Below are positions 14,793 to 15,523 of a DNA stretch of 15,523 bases, piece by piece. This DNA is from an uncultured Verrucomicrobiota bacterium (GTDB taxonomy: Bacteria; Verrucomicrobiota; Verrucomicrobiia; Limisphaerales; UBA1096), in the NCBI GenBank assembly GCA_913050205.1, contig CAJXAU010000010.1:1-15523 (forward strand). The letters run 5' to 3'. Made by a program: the position numbers and the translations under genes. A model generated the notes under the pieces. The model made no database searches. It saw only the letters and a program-made list of their open reading frames with translations, and was not told where the DNA came from. Position 1 is the first letter of the stretch, and each line of letters begins with the position of its first letter.

Positions 14793-15523
14793 CTAAAACT
14801 GGACGATTCGAATGGTGCCGATGTCCGGGTCGGCCTCGAGCTCGGACAGGCACTCCGCAGGGGGGATGCTGTCGATGTTCAGTGCCGTCAACGCCTGACC
14901 CCCTTCGCGGTTCCGGCCAAGGCTCATGTTGGCAATGTTAACGCCGTGATTTCCAAGGACGGTTCCCAAGTGACCGACGATGCCGGGGCGATCCTTGTTG
15001 GTCATCATGAACAGGATTCCGTCCGGAATGATCTCCACTGGTTGACTGTTGAGTCGAACAATACGCGGGTGTTGGGCTAGGCCGAAAAATGAACCGGCGA
15101 CGGAAACTTTCTCTTCACCGGCCCAAGCGCGAATGTGCAGCCACTCGCGAAAGTCGACTTGTTCGTTGGATTTGATTTCATCGACAACCAGTCCGCGGTC
15201 CTTGGCCATGGCGCGAACGTTGACGAGATTAACCTCTTCGCCCTCGGCTGCGCCGAGGAAGCCCTTGATGATCGCCCGGGCAATGGGATCGCCCGGTAAC
15301 TCCGTGGCCAAACCGCCGTAGGTGATCGCGAGTCGTTCGGTGCCCACTTGGCCAAGCTTGGCCAAAAGCACACCCATTTTTTCGCCGAGGCGAAGGTACG
15401 GCTGAACCTTGGCCGAGGTCTGAGCGTCGAGGCTGGGCATGTTGATGGAGTTCATCAAGCTGCCGTGCAGCAGGTAGTCGGAGATTCCCTGAGCAACCTC
15501 GAGGCCAACGTTGTCCTGTGCCT
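14793..15523 (-). CDS. serA: D-3-phosphoglycerate dehydrogenase, C-terminal part (5' end outside window)
   Basis: 242 residues are visible; the frame is open through the right edge, so the start and catalytic NAD-binding domain are missing. The visible part begins with the helix AQDNVGLEVAQGISDYLLHG, followed by INMP (~27-30), both typical of the end of the nucleotide/substrate region of long-form SerA. The allosteric-substrate-binding domain (~35-165, with GTERLAITYGG and VNLVNV) follows, then an ACT domain (~169-242, ILFMMTNKDRPGIVGHLGTV...). SerA oxidises 3-phosphoglycerate to 3-phosphohydroxypyruvate, the first step of serine synthesis; in long forms the ACT domain binds serine for feedback control. 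A TTG/ATG near 15453-15458 is internal, not the start. Two adjoining palindrome copies (15347-15366) code LLAKLGQV. Confidence 0.93.
   Translation of the reverse strand, partial: AQDNVGLEVAQGISDYLLHGSLMNSINMPSLDAQTSAKVQPYLRLGEKMGVLLAKLGQVGTERLAITYGGLATELPGDPIARAIIKGFLGAAEGEEVNLVNVRAMAKDRGLVVDEIKSNEQVDFREWLHIRAWAGEEKVSVAGSFFGLAQHPRIVRLNSQPVEIIPDGILFMMTNKDRPGIVGHLGTVLGNHGVNIANMSLGRNREGGQALTALNIDSIPPAECLSELEADPDIGTIRIVQF
15347..15366. repeat. Adjoining palindrome pair in serA
   Basis: CTTGGCCAAG (15347-15356) is directly followed by CTTGGCCAAA (one mismatch, 15357-15366). On the - strand the pair codes LLAKLGQV, using both common reading frames side by side. Confidence 0.85.

Noticed and set aside
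266..15366. Iterated palindrome as a CRISPR array or transposon ends
   Set aside because: Copies are irregularly spaced, mostly within intact genes, without uniform spacers, target duplications or a transposase.
15453..15458. TTG/ATG as the start of the gene at the right edge
   Set aside because: The frame is open upstream to the edge and those residues match long-form SerA, so this is an internal position.

Overview
The window comes from a bacterial chromosome of moderately high GC. Several features suggest a Verrucomicrobiota-like (PVC) bacterium: a bacterial CE15 glucuronoyl esterase next to an EF-hand/esterase fusion, a lamin-tail-domain protein, and a rod-shape (mre/mrd) cluster joined to an RNase E/G gene. 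This assignment is inferred from gene content only. Every gene looks intact except the two cut by the window edges. I see no phage, IS element, CRISPR array, rRNA or tRNA.

Layout. (1) 1-405, +: C-terminal end of a secreted or surface protein with a lamin-tail domain. (2) 421-2945: a divergent pair of exported alpha/beta hydrolases, a CE15 glucuronoyl esterase (-) and an EF-hand plus esterase protein (+). Their 89-bp shared upstream region carries a perfect 7-bp-arm inverted repeat. (3) 3052-10790, +: a tight cluster mreB-mreC-mreD-mrdA(PBP2)-rodA-RNase E/G with gaps of 27 nt or less, ended by a strong intrinsic terminator. It encodes the core elongasome (MreB filaments, MreC/MreD scaffold, RodA glycosyltransferase, PBP2 transpeptidase) plus an RNA-processing enzyme. 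(4) 14004-10872, -: a membrane-anchored coiled-coil protein overlapping moaA by 4 nt, then a GspE/PulE-type ATPase lacking the usual N1 domain. (5) 14094-14765, +: a stand-alone LON-domain protein, convergent with serA (-), which runs off the right edge.

The outstanding signal is not a gene. The 10-bp palindrome CTTGGCCAAG occurs 18 times in 15.5 kb, where about 0.02 copies are expected by chance. Eight copies extend to the 14-bp palindrome CGCTTGGCCAAGCG. Thirteen copies lie inside genes, read as LAK, LGQ or PWPS depending on frame, mostly in linkers, signal peptides and C-termini. Five lie in the roughly 3% of sequence that is intergenic. Two intergenic spots between convergent genes hold head-to-tail doublets that form 22-24 bp perfect palindromes. 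One copy sits between the strong Shine-Dalgarno of rodA and its start codon. This resembles highly iterated palindromes (HIP1 of cyanobacteria) or DNA uptake sequences, but the motif itself is not one I recognise.
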